NCBI GenBank assembly: GCA_024280115.1 | Contig: JAJRQT010000001.1 | Location: 1 to 64,000 of the forward strand | Direction of reading: 5' to 3' | DNA length: 64,000 nucleotides | Origin: Bacteroidota bacterium | GTDB taxonomy: Bacteria; Bacteroidota; Bacteroidia; Cytophagales; Cyclobacteriaceae | Part shown: piece after piece, positions 8,200 to 16,506 of the stretch | Layout: each line of letters begins with the position of its first letter | Position numbering within the stretch: the first letter of the stretch is position 1 | Position numbers and translations under genes: made by a program | The notes under the pieces: model-generated | What the model was told of the DNA's origin: nothing | The model's database searches: none | What the model saw: only the letters and a program-made list of their open reading frames with translations

Positions 8200-8955
8200 T
8201 TACCTTACCCTCTTCATATTCTGTATCGAGAAAAAATTCGTTTTTAGATCAATATCAAAATCGATTGACTTGTAAATAATTTCTGTTTTATGATCAGGGT
8301 TTTCTGCTGGAATAACTTCCAGGTGAGTTGGGATTACCCTTCCTCCTATCTCTTTGATATCTGATAAAATCATGGTATTGACAAGAAAATCATCCTCATC
8401 GTAATATCGGAATAACAGTTGCAAATAATCTTCTTTGCTAATGTATGCTTCAATTTTCCCCCATACTACTGCTGCATCTTCATAAGGAATTAATACAATT
8501 TTCCAGGCGTCCCTGTCATTAATAGTCGTGTCTCCCTCCAGTGTATGTTTATAATCCCGGACAATAGACGATTCTTTTACAAGGTCATCATTTGTAAAAT
8601 CGGATCCCATCCACGATTGCATCATCATGGAAGGCGGAAGCTTTATTACCCTGTCAATGGAAGGTTGCCAGTTCCAGATTTCACTTTCACGCTTTAGAAA
8701 TGCAGAACCTTTGTCCCGGGCTGGACTCGTTATGAGCATCAGGCTGTATTCTTTATCCAGCGCCCATCCTTTTATACCAATTTCCCGTGTCCAGTCGGGA
8801 CGGACAATTCGCATTGTCATCTCTGATTTTGAGGAATTACCCTGCATTTTTTTATCTGCTTTGTCAATTATTTCCTTTGCTGTTTGTCCGTAGGATACAG
8901 GTATAAGGAAAAACAATGCGAATATGATCATCAATATTTTATTCAAACTATTCAT
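8200..8955 (-). CDS. LolA-like periplasmic protein (PF17131, outer-membrane lipoprotein-sorting family)
   Basis: A 251-residue protein with a cleavable signal peptide (about 1-23, ending SYGQ) and a single LolA-like half-barrel, recognised by segments such as RPDWTREIGIKGWALD, GSAFLKRESEIWNWQP and LPPSMMMQSWMGSDFTNDDLV. The family is thought to bind lipids or lipoprotein acyl chains in the periplasm. Its start overlaps the stop of the TetR gene by 8 bases (ATGAATAG), so regulator and carrier are co-translated. It precedes three FtsX-type permeases, which suggests that it collects cargo released by them and passes it to the barrel protein. Confidence 0.85.
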   Translation of the reverse strand: MNSLNKILMIIFALFFLIPVSYGQTAKEIIDKADKKMQGNSSKSEMTMRIVRPDWTREIGIKGWALDKEYSLMLITSPARDKGSAFLKRESEIWNWQPSIDRVIKLPPSMMMQSWMGSDFTNDDLVKESSIVRDYKHTLEGDTTINDRDAWKIVLIPYEDAAVVWGKIEAYISKEDYLQLLFRYYDEDDFLVNTMILSDIKEIGGRVIPTHLEVIPAENPDHKTEIIYKSIDFDIDLKTNFFSIQNMKRVR

Positions 8956-9529
8956 GTTTACAGTATTTTTTTATTAAATATTCTTCCGTTTCATCTAATG
9001 GATAATCTTTACCAATTACTAAATATTGTATCCCAATTCCATCAAAAAGCCCGGCAATCAGTTGCGCTTCTTCTTTTGCATTCGGGACACCCATTTCCTC
9101 TAAAAGCGCAGAAATAAATACAACATATTCCTTCATTTTTATCCTGGCCATCTCTTGCACGAAATCAAACTTGTCAATTTTTAAGGTAATTTCAGTCAGG
9201 AGTCTCCAGTGATCCGGACGTTCTCTTAATTCGGTAAAAAACCAAATGAAAAGATTTCTTAATGTCTCCGAAGGATCATTGGAAATAATCTCAGAAATCA
9301 GCTTGTCTCCTTCGGACATGGCATCATTGACGAGCGTTTTTAAAAGATCCTCTTTGCTCTCAAAATAATTATACATCAAGCCTTTAGACACACCGGCAGA
9401 CTTTGCTATCTGGGAAATACTCGTGGCTTCATAGCCGTTTTTCGCCATCAGCCTGAAGGCTGCACCCAGAATATTCCTGGTGCTGTGCGCTCTTATTTGT
9501 TCGATTTGTTCCTGACTTTTTGGGCTCAT
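8948..9529 (-). CDS. TetR-family transcriptional regulator
   Basis: A 193-residue regulator with an N-terminal helix-turn-helix (about residues 18-64: ILGAAFRLMAKNGY, then SISQIAKSAGVSKGLMYNYF) and a helical ligand domain. It is the first gene of the exporter operon and overlaps the LolA-like gene, so it probably represses its own operon and is relieved by a hydrophobic ligand. A palindromic operator sits immediately upstream. The ligand is unknown. Confidence 0.92.
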   Translation of the reverse strand: MSPKSQEQIEQIRAHSTRNILGAAFRLMAKNGYEATSISQIAKSAGVSKGLMYNYFESKEDLLKTLVNDAMSEGDKLISEIISNDPSETLRNLFIWFFTELRERPDHWRLLTEITLKIDKFDFVQEMARIKMKEYVVFISALLEEMGVPNAKEEAQLIAGLFDGIGIQYLVIGKDYPLDETEEYLIKKYCKHE

Positions 9530-9538
9530 TTTATTTTA

Positions 9539-9556
9539 TGACTAAACGGTCGGTCA
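9539..9556 (-). promoter_or_regulatory. Likely TetR operator
   Basis: An 18-base imperfect palindrome TGACTAAACGGTCGGTCA, symmetric at 12 of 18 positions with exact TGAC/GTCA ends, lies 10 bp before the regulator's ATG. Position and form fit an autorepression site. Confidence 0.6.
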
Positions 9557-9897
9557 ATATAACATACGATGAATTGGAAAACAAGTTTTATTTATATAAA
9601 AAAGGTTTTGTCACGAACCCACCTTCGACAAGTAGGTTTACCGCAATTAGCAATACATTTTACTTTTTTGCACCCGTTTAAATACATACAATGTGTCTTA
9701 TTTGTGTACATTGTGAATAATTTAAATGTAAACTGCATAACCGTAAAGAATACAAGGATTAATGCAGAAAATACGCTGAAAAAAAATTAATACATATTCA
9801 ATATACAGATTGGCTTTTATCATGGATTAGTATCATGACAAGTTTAATTGAAACGATGCTTGAATCGTTATTTAACCGTACTTGCTAAAAATGTAAT
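9557..9897. other. Intergenic region between divergent operons
   Basis: About 340 bp between the leftward exporter operon and the rightward oxidoreductase/sulfatase group. Both promoters should be here. It is strongly AT-rich; apart from the operator at its left edge I see no gene or clear repeat. Confidence 0.5.
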
Positions 9898-10458
9898 ATG
9901 AAAAGACGAACGTCAATTAAGAGAATTTCTTCATTTTTGGGTTTAGCAACTTCCTTCACCTCTTTAACTGGCTTGCTGGAAGGATGTTCTGAAAAAAAAG
10001 ACCCTGTGTGGGCACCGTTGAAGCTGAATAAAAATCAGCGGACTTTAATCAGTATCTTCGCAGATCAGGTCATCCCTACGACCGATACACCTAGTGCAAC
10101 GGATGCGGGAGTACCTGCTTTTATAGAAATTTTAATGATAGATGTTTTTCAAAAAAAAGATACCCGTGATCTATTAAAAGATCTGGAGTTCTTTAACCAA
10201 AACTGTAAAAAAGATATTGGCCATGAATTTCTTGAGTGCAAACCAGAGCAGCAGAGTGCCTGGATGCATAAAGTAACAAATTCCTCACATATCAATCATA
10301 CGATATTTAACAAGATGAAAGATTTGGTTGTTGGCGCTTACTTTACATCTGAGGAAGGGATGAAGCAAAATCTTAATTACACACCCATTCCGGGAAAATT
10401 TGAAACCTGCAGAAAGATTGGGGCAAATGCTAAAATAATGGCTGGTGATCGGATATAA
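9898..10458 (+). CDS. Gluconate 2-dehydrogenase subunit 3 family protein
   Basis: A 186-residue small subunit of a periplasmic FAD-dependent dehydrogenase. The N-terminus MKRRTSIKRISSFLG resembles a Tat signal, followed by a hydrophobic stretch and a cysteine (LLEGC, a poor lipobox). The mature part has the family pattern LNKNQRTLISIFADQVIPTTD and DAGVPAFIEILM. The family chaperones or completes GMC-type large subunits, whose gene follows at 10605. In Bacteroidota such pairs include glycoside 3-dehydrogenases. No cytochrome c subunit is adjacent, so the electron acceptor is not evident. Confidence 0.85.
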   Translation: MKRRTSIKRISSFLGLATSFTSLTGLLEGCSEKKDPVWAPLKLNKNQRTLISIFADQVIPTTDTPSATDAGVPAFIEILMIDVFQKKDTRDLLKDLEFFNQNCKKDIGHEFLECKPEQQSAWMHKVTNSSHINHTIFNKMKDLVVGAYFTSEEGMKQNLNYTPIPGKFETCRKIGANAKIMAGDRI

Positions 10459-10504
10459 TCTAACGCTGGGCACTGGGTACTGGTTGCTTGGTAATTGTTA
10501 TGGG

Positions 10505-10566
10505 AAATGCTAAAAATCTTTCAGTAGATAATTAGTACTACCGAGCATTGTCGCATTTTAGCATTT
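10505..10566. repeat. 11-bp inverted repeat between the two dehydrogenase subunit genes
   Basis: AAATGCTAAAA (10505-10515) and TTTTAGCATTT (10556-10566) are exact inverted arms 40 bases apart. The preceding GGGCACTGGGTACTGG (about 10467-10482) is a slipped ACTGGG-type repeat. The gap is 146 bp although the two products should form one complex. Confidence 0.5.
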
Positions 10567-10604
10567 ATCATTCAAAAAATTGAATTCAGAAAATATTAAT
10601 ATTC

Positions 10605-12287
10605 ATGGAAACAAAGAATACATATGACGCCATCGTAATTGGCTCGGGAATTACGGGTGGATGGGCGGCTAAAGAGCTTACGGAAAAAGGGTTAAAAACT
10701 CTTGTGCTGGAAAGGGGCAGGAATGTGGAACACATAAAAGATTATCCGACAGCCAACCTGCCTCCATGGGAATTTCCACACCGCGGATATGATACCCGGG
10801 CGACCAAGGATCAATATCCAGTTCAATGCACTAATTATGCCTTCAATGAATCCACGATGCATTTTTATGTGAATGACAAGGAGAATCCTTTTACACACCC
10901 TGAGCAAAAGCCATTTCGCTGGATTCGCGGGTACCAGGTGGGCGGAAAATCATTGCTCTGGGGTCGTGAAACTTATCGTTTCAGTGACCTGGATTTTGAA
11001 GCAAATTTAAAGGAAGGTGTTGGGACAGATTGGCCCATCCGATATAAGGATATTGCACCCTGGTATGATTACGTTGAAAAATTTGTGGGTATTTCAGGAA
11101 GTAAAGAAAATATCCCTCAATTGCCAGATGGACAGTTTTTACCACCAATGGAGATGAATTGTGTGGAGCAGGAGGTGAAAATTAATATTGAAAAACAATG
11201 GCCTGACCGTAAATTGATTATGGGCCGTGGCGCCCATCTCACCAAAGAGATTCATGGTCGCGGACCCTGCCAATACAGGAACCTGTGCGAAAGAGGTTGC
11301 CCATATGGCGGCTATTTCAGTAGCAATGGTGCTACGCTACCGGTAGCTCATGCGACAGGAAATCTTACGATGAGACCCTATTCCATTGTTCATTCTATCA
11401 TTTATGATGAAAACAAAGATAAAGCAACCGGTGTAAGGGTAGTGGATGCGGAAACAGGTGCAACGCTGGAATTTTATGCACGGGTTATTTTCCTCAATGC
11501 GTCCACGCTGAATACCACATGGATCCTACTTAACTCTGCTACACCAAGATTTTCTAATGGATTGGCTAATTCCAGTGGAGTATTGGGCCATTATTTAATG
11601 GATCATCACAAGAATCTGGGCGCTGAAGGAACCTGGGAAGGTTTTGAAGATCGCATTGATTATGGATTTCGGCCAATTTTGTTAACCATCCCACGCTTCA
11701 GAAATGTAAAAGACCGGCATCCGGATTTTACGAGGGGATACCAAACTTATGCAAGCGCTTACCGCGAAGGTTGGGGGCGTCAGGTGGAAGCGGATTTTGG
11801 TGCTGATTATAAAAAGGAGATCAGCAAACCAGGAAAATGGAAAATGAACCTATCAACCTACGGCGAATGTCTGCCATATTATGAAAACAAAGTAGAAATG
11901 AATGCTGAGGTAAAGGATAAATGGAACTTGCCAACACTTAAAATTGACTGCGTTTTCAAAGAAAATGAACAAGCGATGCGAAAGGATATGCTTGCACAAT
12001 CGGTTGAAATGCTGGAAGTCGCCGGGTTTAAGAGTGTAACTCCTATCACAGGAGAGAATATTCCAGGTTTTTCAATTCACGAAATGGGGACAGCCCGTAT
12101 GGGAAGAGATCCAAAAACTTCTGTTCTGAACAAGCACAATCAATGTCATGATATTCCCAATTTATTTATTACTGATGGAGCAGCTATGGCATCATCTGCC
12201 TGCCAGAATCCGTCTCTGACTTATATGGCCTTAACCGCCCGGGCCTGCGATTATGCTGTAAGTGAAATGAAAAAAGGAAATTTATAG
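10605..12287 (+). CDS. GMC-family FAD-dependent oxidoreductase (sugar or glycoside dehydrogenase)
   Basis: A 560-residue flavoenzyme oxidising a sugar or alcohol hydroxyl. The FAD-binding motif IGSGITGG lies at about residues 12-19 and VLERGR ends the second strand. The GMC catalytic pair is visible as His492 (HEMGTARMG) and Asn535 (ACQNPS). A cysteine cluster, GPCQYRNLCERGCPYGG, is shared with the gluconate-2-dehydrogenase subgroup and may bind a cofactor or form disulfides. There is no signal peptide, so it is probably exported by the Tat route with the small subunit encoded just upstream. The nearby sulfatases and glycosidases suggest a sugar substrate. Confidence 0.9.
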   Translation: METKNTYDAIVIGSGITGGWAAKELTEKGLKTLVLERGRNVEHIKDYPTANLPPWEFPHRGYDTRATKDQYPVQCTNYAFNESTMHFYVNDKENPFTHPEQKPFRWIRGYQVGGKSLLWGRETYRFSDLDFEANLKEGVGTDWPIRYKDIAPWYDYVEKFVGISGSKENIPQLPDGQFLPPMEMNCVEQEVKINIEKQWPDRKLIMGRGAHLTKEIHGRGPCQYRNLCERGCPYGGYFSSNGATLPVAHATGNLTMRPYSIVHSIIYDENKDKATGVRVVDAETGATLEFYARVIFLNASTLNTTWILLNSATPRFSNGLANSSGVLGHYLMDHHKNLGAEGTWEGFEDRIDYGFRPILLTIPRFRNVKDRHPDFTRGYQTYASAYREGWGRQVEADFGADYKKEISKPGKWKMNLSTYGECLPYYENKVEMNAEVKDKWNLPTLKIDCVFKENEQAMRKDMLAQSVEMLEVAGFKSVTPITGENIPGFSIHEMGTARMGRDPKTSVLNKHNQCHDIPNLFITDGAAMASSACQNPSLTYMALTARACDYAVSEMKKGNL

Positions 12288-12440
12288 TTAATATAATATT
12301 TATATGCACAAATCCATTTAGCATTAAATTATTTCAATTGTTAGCCCTTTTAGCCTTTTTGCAGCACTTTCAAAATATTAATCTGCGAGTTTTTATTTTT
12401 TTAAGCTACTTATTATATTTAAGTTTAAACTGACCGCCCA

Positions 12441-14054
12441 ATGAAAAAAATAACCCTGACTACAATTCTTGTCTCCGTTTTTCTTTTACTCCAATGTAAT
12501 TTACCATTTACAACCGCTTCTTATAAATGGAAGATTAAATACGATAAAGATAAAATAGCTGAAAAAGCCGAGTTTGTCAGTCAACAGCTTCCCGAGCATT
12601 CTGAAGGAAGGCCGCCGAATATTCTTTTTATTGTGGTTGATGACCTGGGAAAATATGAAATATCATCTTATGGATCAGAAACTATGGAAACCCCATTCAT
12701 CGACCAATTGGCATCGGAAGGGGTTCGATTTTCCGATTGTTATGTCAACTCACCGGTATGTGCCCCATCCCGGGCAGGTCTTTTGACCGGCAGATATCCA
12801 ATCCGGTTTGGATTTGAAACTCAACCCATGGAGCTCTATCCTAATAACCTGGCAGTATATGCAATCGGAAAATATATCATGAATATGGGCGATTGGGAAA
12901 TGGTGACTAAGCCTAAATTCCCTCCCGAATGGCAAATGGAGAAACAGGGAGTACTACCATCAGAATTAAATCTGGCGGAAGTTTTGAAAATGCGGGGTTA
13001 TAAAACAGGCTGTGTAGGCAAATGGCACCTGGGATATTCAAAAAACCACATTCCAAATAATCGTGGATTCGATTACCAGTATGGTTTCTATGGCGCTTTT
13101 ACGCTCTATTCGGAAAGGAGAGATTCACCGGATATGGTCAATTATATTCAAAATACTTTTAGCAGCAAACATCAATGGAAGGTTGGCAGAAAAGAAACCA
13201 GCGCCATTCGTAAAAATGATAAAATATTTAAAGAAGATAAATATCTGACTTATTCATTATTGGACGAAGCAGTTGAATTCATGGCCGTCAACAGGGATGA
13301 TCCTTTCTTTTTATACCTGGCTTTCAACGCACCACATGTCCCTTTCCAGGCGCCCCGCTCCTATTACGAAATCCATCGCGACGAAAAAGATGAAAATAAG
13401 CGTGTCTATTACTCCATGATCCACGCACTGGACGACGCAATTGGAAATCTGATGAATAAGCTTAAGCTACTGGGATTGGAGGAAAACACCTTGGTTTTCT
13501 TCATCAGTGACAATGGAGGCGCATCTTATACTGGTGCGACAGATAATGGCCCTCTTAAAGGAGGGAAACTCACCATGTTTGAAGGTGGTGTAAACGTTCC
13601 ATTTATCATGAAATGGAAGGGTAAAATCCCAGAAGGAGTAGTGTATGAAAATCCTGTCAGTTCAATGGATATTTTTATGACGGCAACGTCCGCAGCAGAA
13701 TGCCCATTGCCTGCGGATCGTGTATATGATGGCGTGAACCTGATGCCTTATGTCACTGGTAAAAACAAAGAAAAGCCTCACAATGCTTTTTATTGGAAAG
13801 CAGATCATATACATGCAATGCGTAAGGATGACTGGAAATTCATTCTAAGCACAAGAGATGACTGGTTGGAATTGTACAATATGAAGACAGACAAGTTCGA
13901 ACATATAAACCTGAAAACCGAAAGGCCTGAAATTTTATTGGAATTGCAAAAAGATTTTACAGAATGGAGTAAAGATCTTCCCGGTCCACTTTGGCCGCGC
14001 ATTATGGATCATAAGTTTATTATTGATGGAAAAGAGTACTTTTTCCCTGCTTAA
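12441..14054 (+). CDS. Secreted type I sulfatase (arylsulfatase family S1)
   Basis: A 537-residue sulfatase with a signal peptide (LLLQC is a weak lipobox). The formylglycine signature is canonical, CAPSRAGLLTGR with Cys107 as the residue to be converted, and GKWHLG lies at 193-198. Metal ligands appear in VVDDLG (about 66-70) and FISDNGG. It would remove sulfate esters from a glycan outside the cytoplasm. It begins a compact group with the barrel gene 6 bp downstream and a second sulfatase. No formylglycine-generating enzyme is encoded in the window. The exact S1 subfamily was not determined. Confidence 0.93.
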   Translation: MKKITLTTILVSVFLLLQCNLPFTTASYKWKIKYDKDKIAEKAEFVSQQLPEHSEGRPPNILFIVVDDLGKYEISSYGSETMETPFIDQLASEGVRFSDCYVNSPVCAPSRAGLLTGRYPIRFGFETQPMELYPNNLAVYAIGKYIMNMGDWEMVTKPKFPPEWQMEKQGVLPSELNLAEVLKMRGYKTGCVGKWHLGYSKNHIPNNRGFDYQYGFYGAFTLYSERRDSPDMVNYIQNTFSSKHQWKVGRKETSAIRKNDKIFKEDKYLTYSLLDEAVEFMAVNRDDPFFLYLAFNAPHVPFQAPRSYYEIHRDEKDENKRVYYSMIHALDDAIGNLMNKLKLLGLEENTLVFFISDNGGASYTGATDNGPLKGGKLTMFEGGVNVPFIMKWKGKIPEGVVYENPVSSMDIFMTATSAAECPLPADRVYDGVNLMPYVTGKNKEKPHNAFYWKADHIHAMRKDDWKFILSTRDDWLELYNMKTDKFEHINLKTERPEILLELQKDFTEWSKDLPGPLWPRIMDHKFIIDGKEYFFPA

Positions 14055-14059
14055 CTGAA

Positions 14060-14680
14060 ATGATGATGAAAGCAAAAATAAAGTTCATATTTGTAATAGC
14101 AGTTTTTCTTATAACATCACTTGAAAAATCGAATGCACAGGTTTTTTGGTTGGGATTTCAAGCCGGTCCTAATGTTTCCTGGTTTTCTTCGCCCAAATTA
14201 GACAACGTTATCACATCGTATGCTCCCGGATATCAAATAGGTTTTTTTGCCAGATATGGAAAAAGCCCCTATTACCATGTAGGATTTAATTGGATAAGAG
14301 CACAGGCGGACATCAAATTCATAGTAGATGAGAACAATATCTTTGAGGACAGAGTCCCCTTTCACAATTTCGACCTGACGACCAAGATTGGGTTTGAGAC
14401 TATTCATAAAGCGGCATTTAAATGGAGGATTGATGGTGGACCATTCATTGGAGGTTCGACATTATTTTCTTCTTCAGTTTTTGAATTTGAAAAAAATGAT
14501 TTTCGGAATCCCCAGTTTGGATTTCAAGTTGGTACCGGAGTTGATATATACAATTTTAATATCGATTTCACCTACAATTATCATATCACACAACTTTTCA
14601 AAGGTGATGAAGAAGACCTGGGCGTCGATTTTGGATCTCATCTGCAAATAATTATGCTAAAACTCGGCTTTCATCTTTGA
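14060..14680 (+). CDS. Outer-membrane beta-barrel protein (porin / PorT-like)
   Basis: A 206-residue protein with a signal peptide ending near SNAQ, then about eight amphipathic strands (GFQAGPNVSW, YQIGFFARYG, HVGFNWIRA, FGFQVGTGVDI) and a C-terminal LGFHL, as in small eight-stranded barrels of Bacteroidota. Three ATG codons in a row open it; any may serve. It starts only 6 bp after the sulfatase stop, so the two are co-transcribed. The role may be structural or adhesive; no ligand is evident. Confidence 0.75.
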   Translation: MMMKAKIKFIFVIAVFLITSLEKSNAQVFWLGFQAGPNVSWFSSPKLDNVITSYAPGYQIGFFARYGKSPYYHVGFNWIRAQADIKFIVDENNIFEDRVPFHNFDLTTKIGFETIHKAAFKWRIDGGPFIGGSTLFSSSVFEFEKNDFRNPQFGFQVGTGVDIYNFNIDFTYNYHITQLFKGDEEDLGVDFGSHLQIIMLKLGFHL

Positions 14681-14766
14681 TGGTTATTTCACTCTGCTGA
14701 GAATAATTTGCATGATTTTAGTGATTTATTGTATTTTTAATCTTCACGGTTTTAAACCCATAATTC

Positions 14767-16344
14767 ATGAAATTTTCTAAGACTCACTTTTTAGTACTCC
14801 TCCTTCTAATTATTACAGTTTTCTCATACAGTCAAAAATCAGAACCTACCGAGCAGCGCCCCAACATCGTCCTGATCATGGGTGATGACATTGGCTTTTC
14901 TGACCTCGGCTGTTATGGAAGTGAAATACCTACTCCGAATCTGGATAAGCTGGCAAGCCAGGGGATCCGGTTTAAGCAATTCTACAATATGTCGAAATGC
15001 GAAACTACCAGGTCTGTACTTTTGACCGGCCACTATACTGGCGATCATCGTTCTGTATCGATTGGCCGCGTATTGCGTGACGCCGGATATTATACGATTC
15101 ACAGCGGAAAAGAGCATTTTAAAAAATGGGTACCAAAGTCAGTTTACGCAGAAAATGTATTTCATGAATCATACACCTTCTGGGCCTGCAATGAATTTCT
15201 CATTCCTCCTGACAGCACATTTCAGCAACCATTTATACTAAATGGCATCGAAATTCATGCCCGTGATTTATATTATAAAGGAAATGATTTTTTCAAAACT
15301 GATGCCTTCACAGATTTTGCTTTGGAAAAACTACAAGAAATGGAAAACCAAAACGATCCATTTTTTCTCTATCTACCCTATGGCGCTGCCCACTATCCAT
15401 TGCAGGCCAGGCCTGAGGATATTGCAAAATTCAAAGGAAAATACATGCCCGGCTGGGATACCCTCAGGCAAAAGAGATATGAGAAAATGATAAAATTGGG
15501 CATCCTGGATTCAAAATATAAATTGAGCGATCCTACTTCAAACATCAACAAGTTTCGTGGCCATCCAAAAGGTGATGAAGAAAGAAGATCTAAAATACCT
15601 CTTTACAGGCCATGGAATACTTTGTCAGGAAACGAGCAGGAAGAACTCGATCTGGAAATGGCTGTTTTCGCAGCGATGGTTTATCGCATGGATTATAATA
15701 TTGGTAGAATTGTTAATTATTTAGAAGAAACCGGAAAATTGGATAATACCTTGATCATGTACCTTTCAGATAATGGATCATGCCCGTATGACAGTAATAG
15801 AGACTTTGATCATCTCCCCGGGGACCCGGCCGGTTATAGAACCCTGAGCGCTGCCTGGGCTAATCTTGGGAATACACCATTCAAATACTTTAAGCAATTT
15901 GGCCACGAAGGCGGAGCACACACACATTTTATCGCTCATTGGCCCAACAGAATTCAAGCAAAGCAAATCACCAATCAACCTGCACATTTGGCGGACCTTT
16001 TCCCAACAATTCTTGAAGCTGCTGGAGTTGAATATCCTACAATAATTAACGATGAACCAGCACTACCACTGCATGGTTCCTCCATCATTTCCATTTTGGA
16101 AGGGGAAGAAAGACCCGAACCGCCATTTATCGCCTCCGGATTTCAGGATAGATTCAGGATGTTCAGGGCAGGTGACTGGAAAATCGTAAATGTTAATAAA
16201 GAGGGATGGGAATTGTATAATATCAAAGAGGATTTAACGGAAACAATGGATTTGTCGGACTCAATGCCAGAAAAAGTTCATGATCTTGAGCAATATTTAA
16301 AAAAGTGGGAGTCAACCTTACCTGGAGGAAAAGCTGGTTTTTAG
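14767..16344 (+). CDS. Sulfatase-family protein with altered active-site motif
   Basis: A 525-residue secreted member of the sulfatase fold with a signal peptide (cleaved near SYSQ). The N-terminal metal site is intact (LIMGDDIGFSDLGCYG, about 37-51) and a second metal motif reads LSDNGS. The formylglycine region is SKCETTRSVLLTG: Cys78 and Arg82 are present, but the usual CxPSR proline is a threonine. The GKWHLG element of the upstream sulfatase is replaced by GKEHFK (114-119), though its histidine is kept. Activity as a sulfatase is therefore uncertain; it may have shifted specificity or act as another alkaline-phosphatase-like hydrolase. It probably belongs to the same operon as the preceding genes. 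Confidence 0.85.
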   Translation: MKFSKTHFLVLLLLIITVFSYSQKSEPTEQRPNIVLIMGDDIGFSDLGCYGSEIPTPNLDKLASQGIRFKQFYNMSKCETTRSVLLTGHYTGDHRSVSIGRVLRDAGYYTIHSGKEHFKKWVPKSVYAENVFHESYTFWACNEFLIPPDSTFQQPFILNGIEIHARDLYYKGNDFFKTDAFTDFALEKLQEMENQNDPFFLYLPYGAAHYPLQARPEDIAKFKGKYMPGWDTLRQKRYEKMIKLGILDSKYKLSDPTSNINKFRGHPKGDEERRSKIPLYRPWNTLSGNEQEELDLEMAVFAAMVYRMDYNIGRIVNYLEETGKLDNTLIMYLSDNGSCPYDSNRDFDHLPGDPAGYRTLSAAWANLGNTPFKYFKQFGHEGGAHTHFIAHWPNRIQAKQITNQPAHLADLFPTILEAAGVEYPTIINDEPALPLHGSSIISILEGEERPEPPFIASGFQDRFRMFRAGDWKIVNVNKEGWELYNIKEDLTETMDLSDSMPEKVHDLEQYLKKWESTLPGGKAGF

Positions 16345-16377
16345 TAATTCTGATTGCTTTACATTTATTTGCGTATG

Positions 16378-16410
16378 TTGTCAATCAGCTCATGGAAATA
16401 TTAATTTTGC
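16378..16410 (+). promoter_or_regulatory. Bacteroidota-type promoter of the S41 protease gene
   Basis: TTG at 16378-16380 and TAATTTTGC at 16402-16410, 21 bases apart, match the phylum consensus TTG...TAnnTTTG. Transcription would begin near 16416, about 90 bases before the gene. Confidence 0.5.
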
Positions 16411-16506
16411 AGTCGCGAAGACAATAATTAATATTTAGTCAGAGTTTTACAACTAAATAATTAAAATCGGGTTCATAAGTGTGAAGTACATATTGAAGAG
16501 GAAAGC

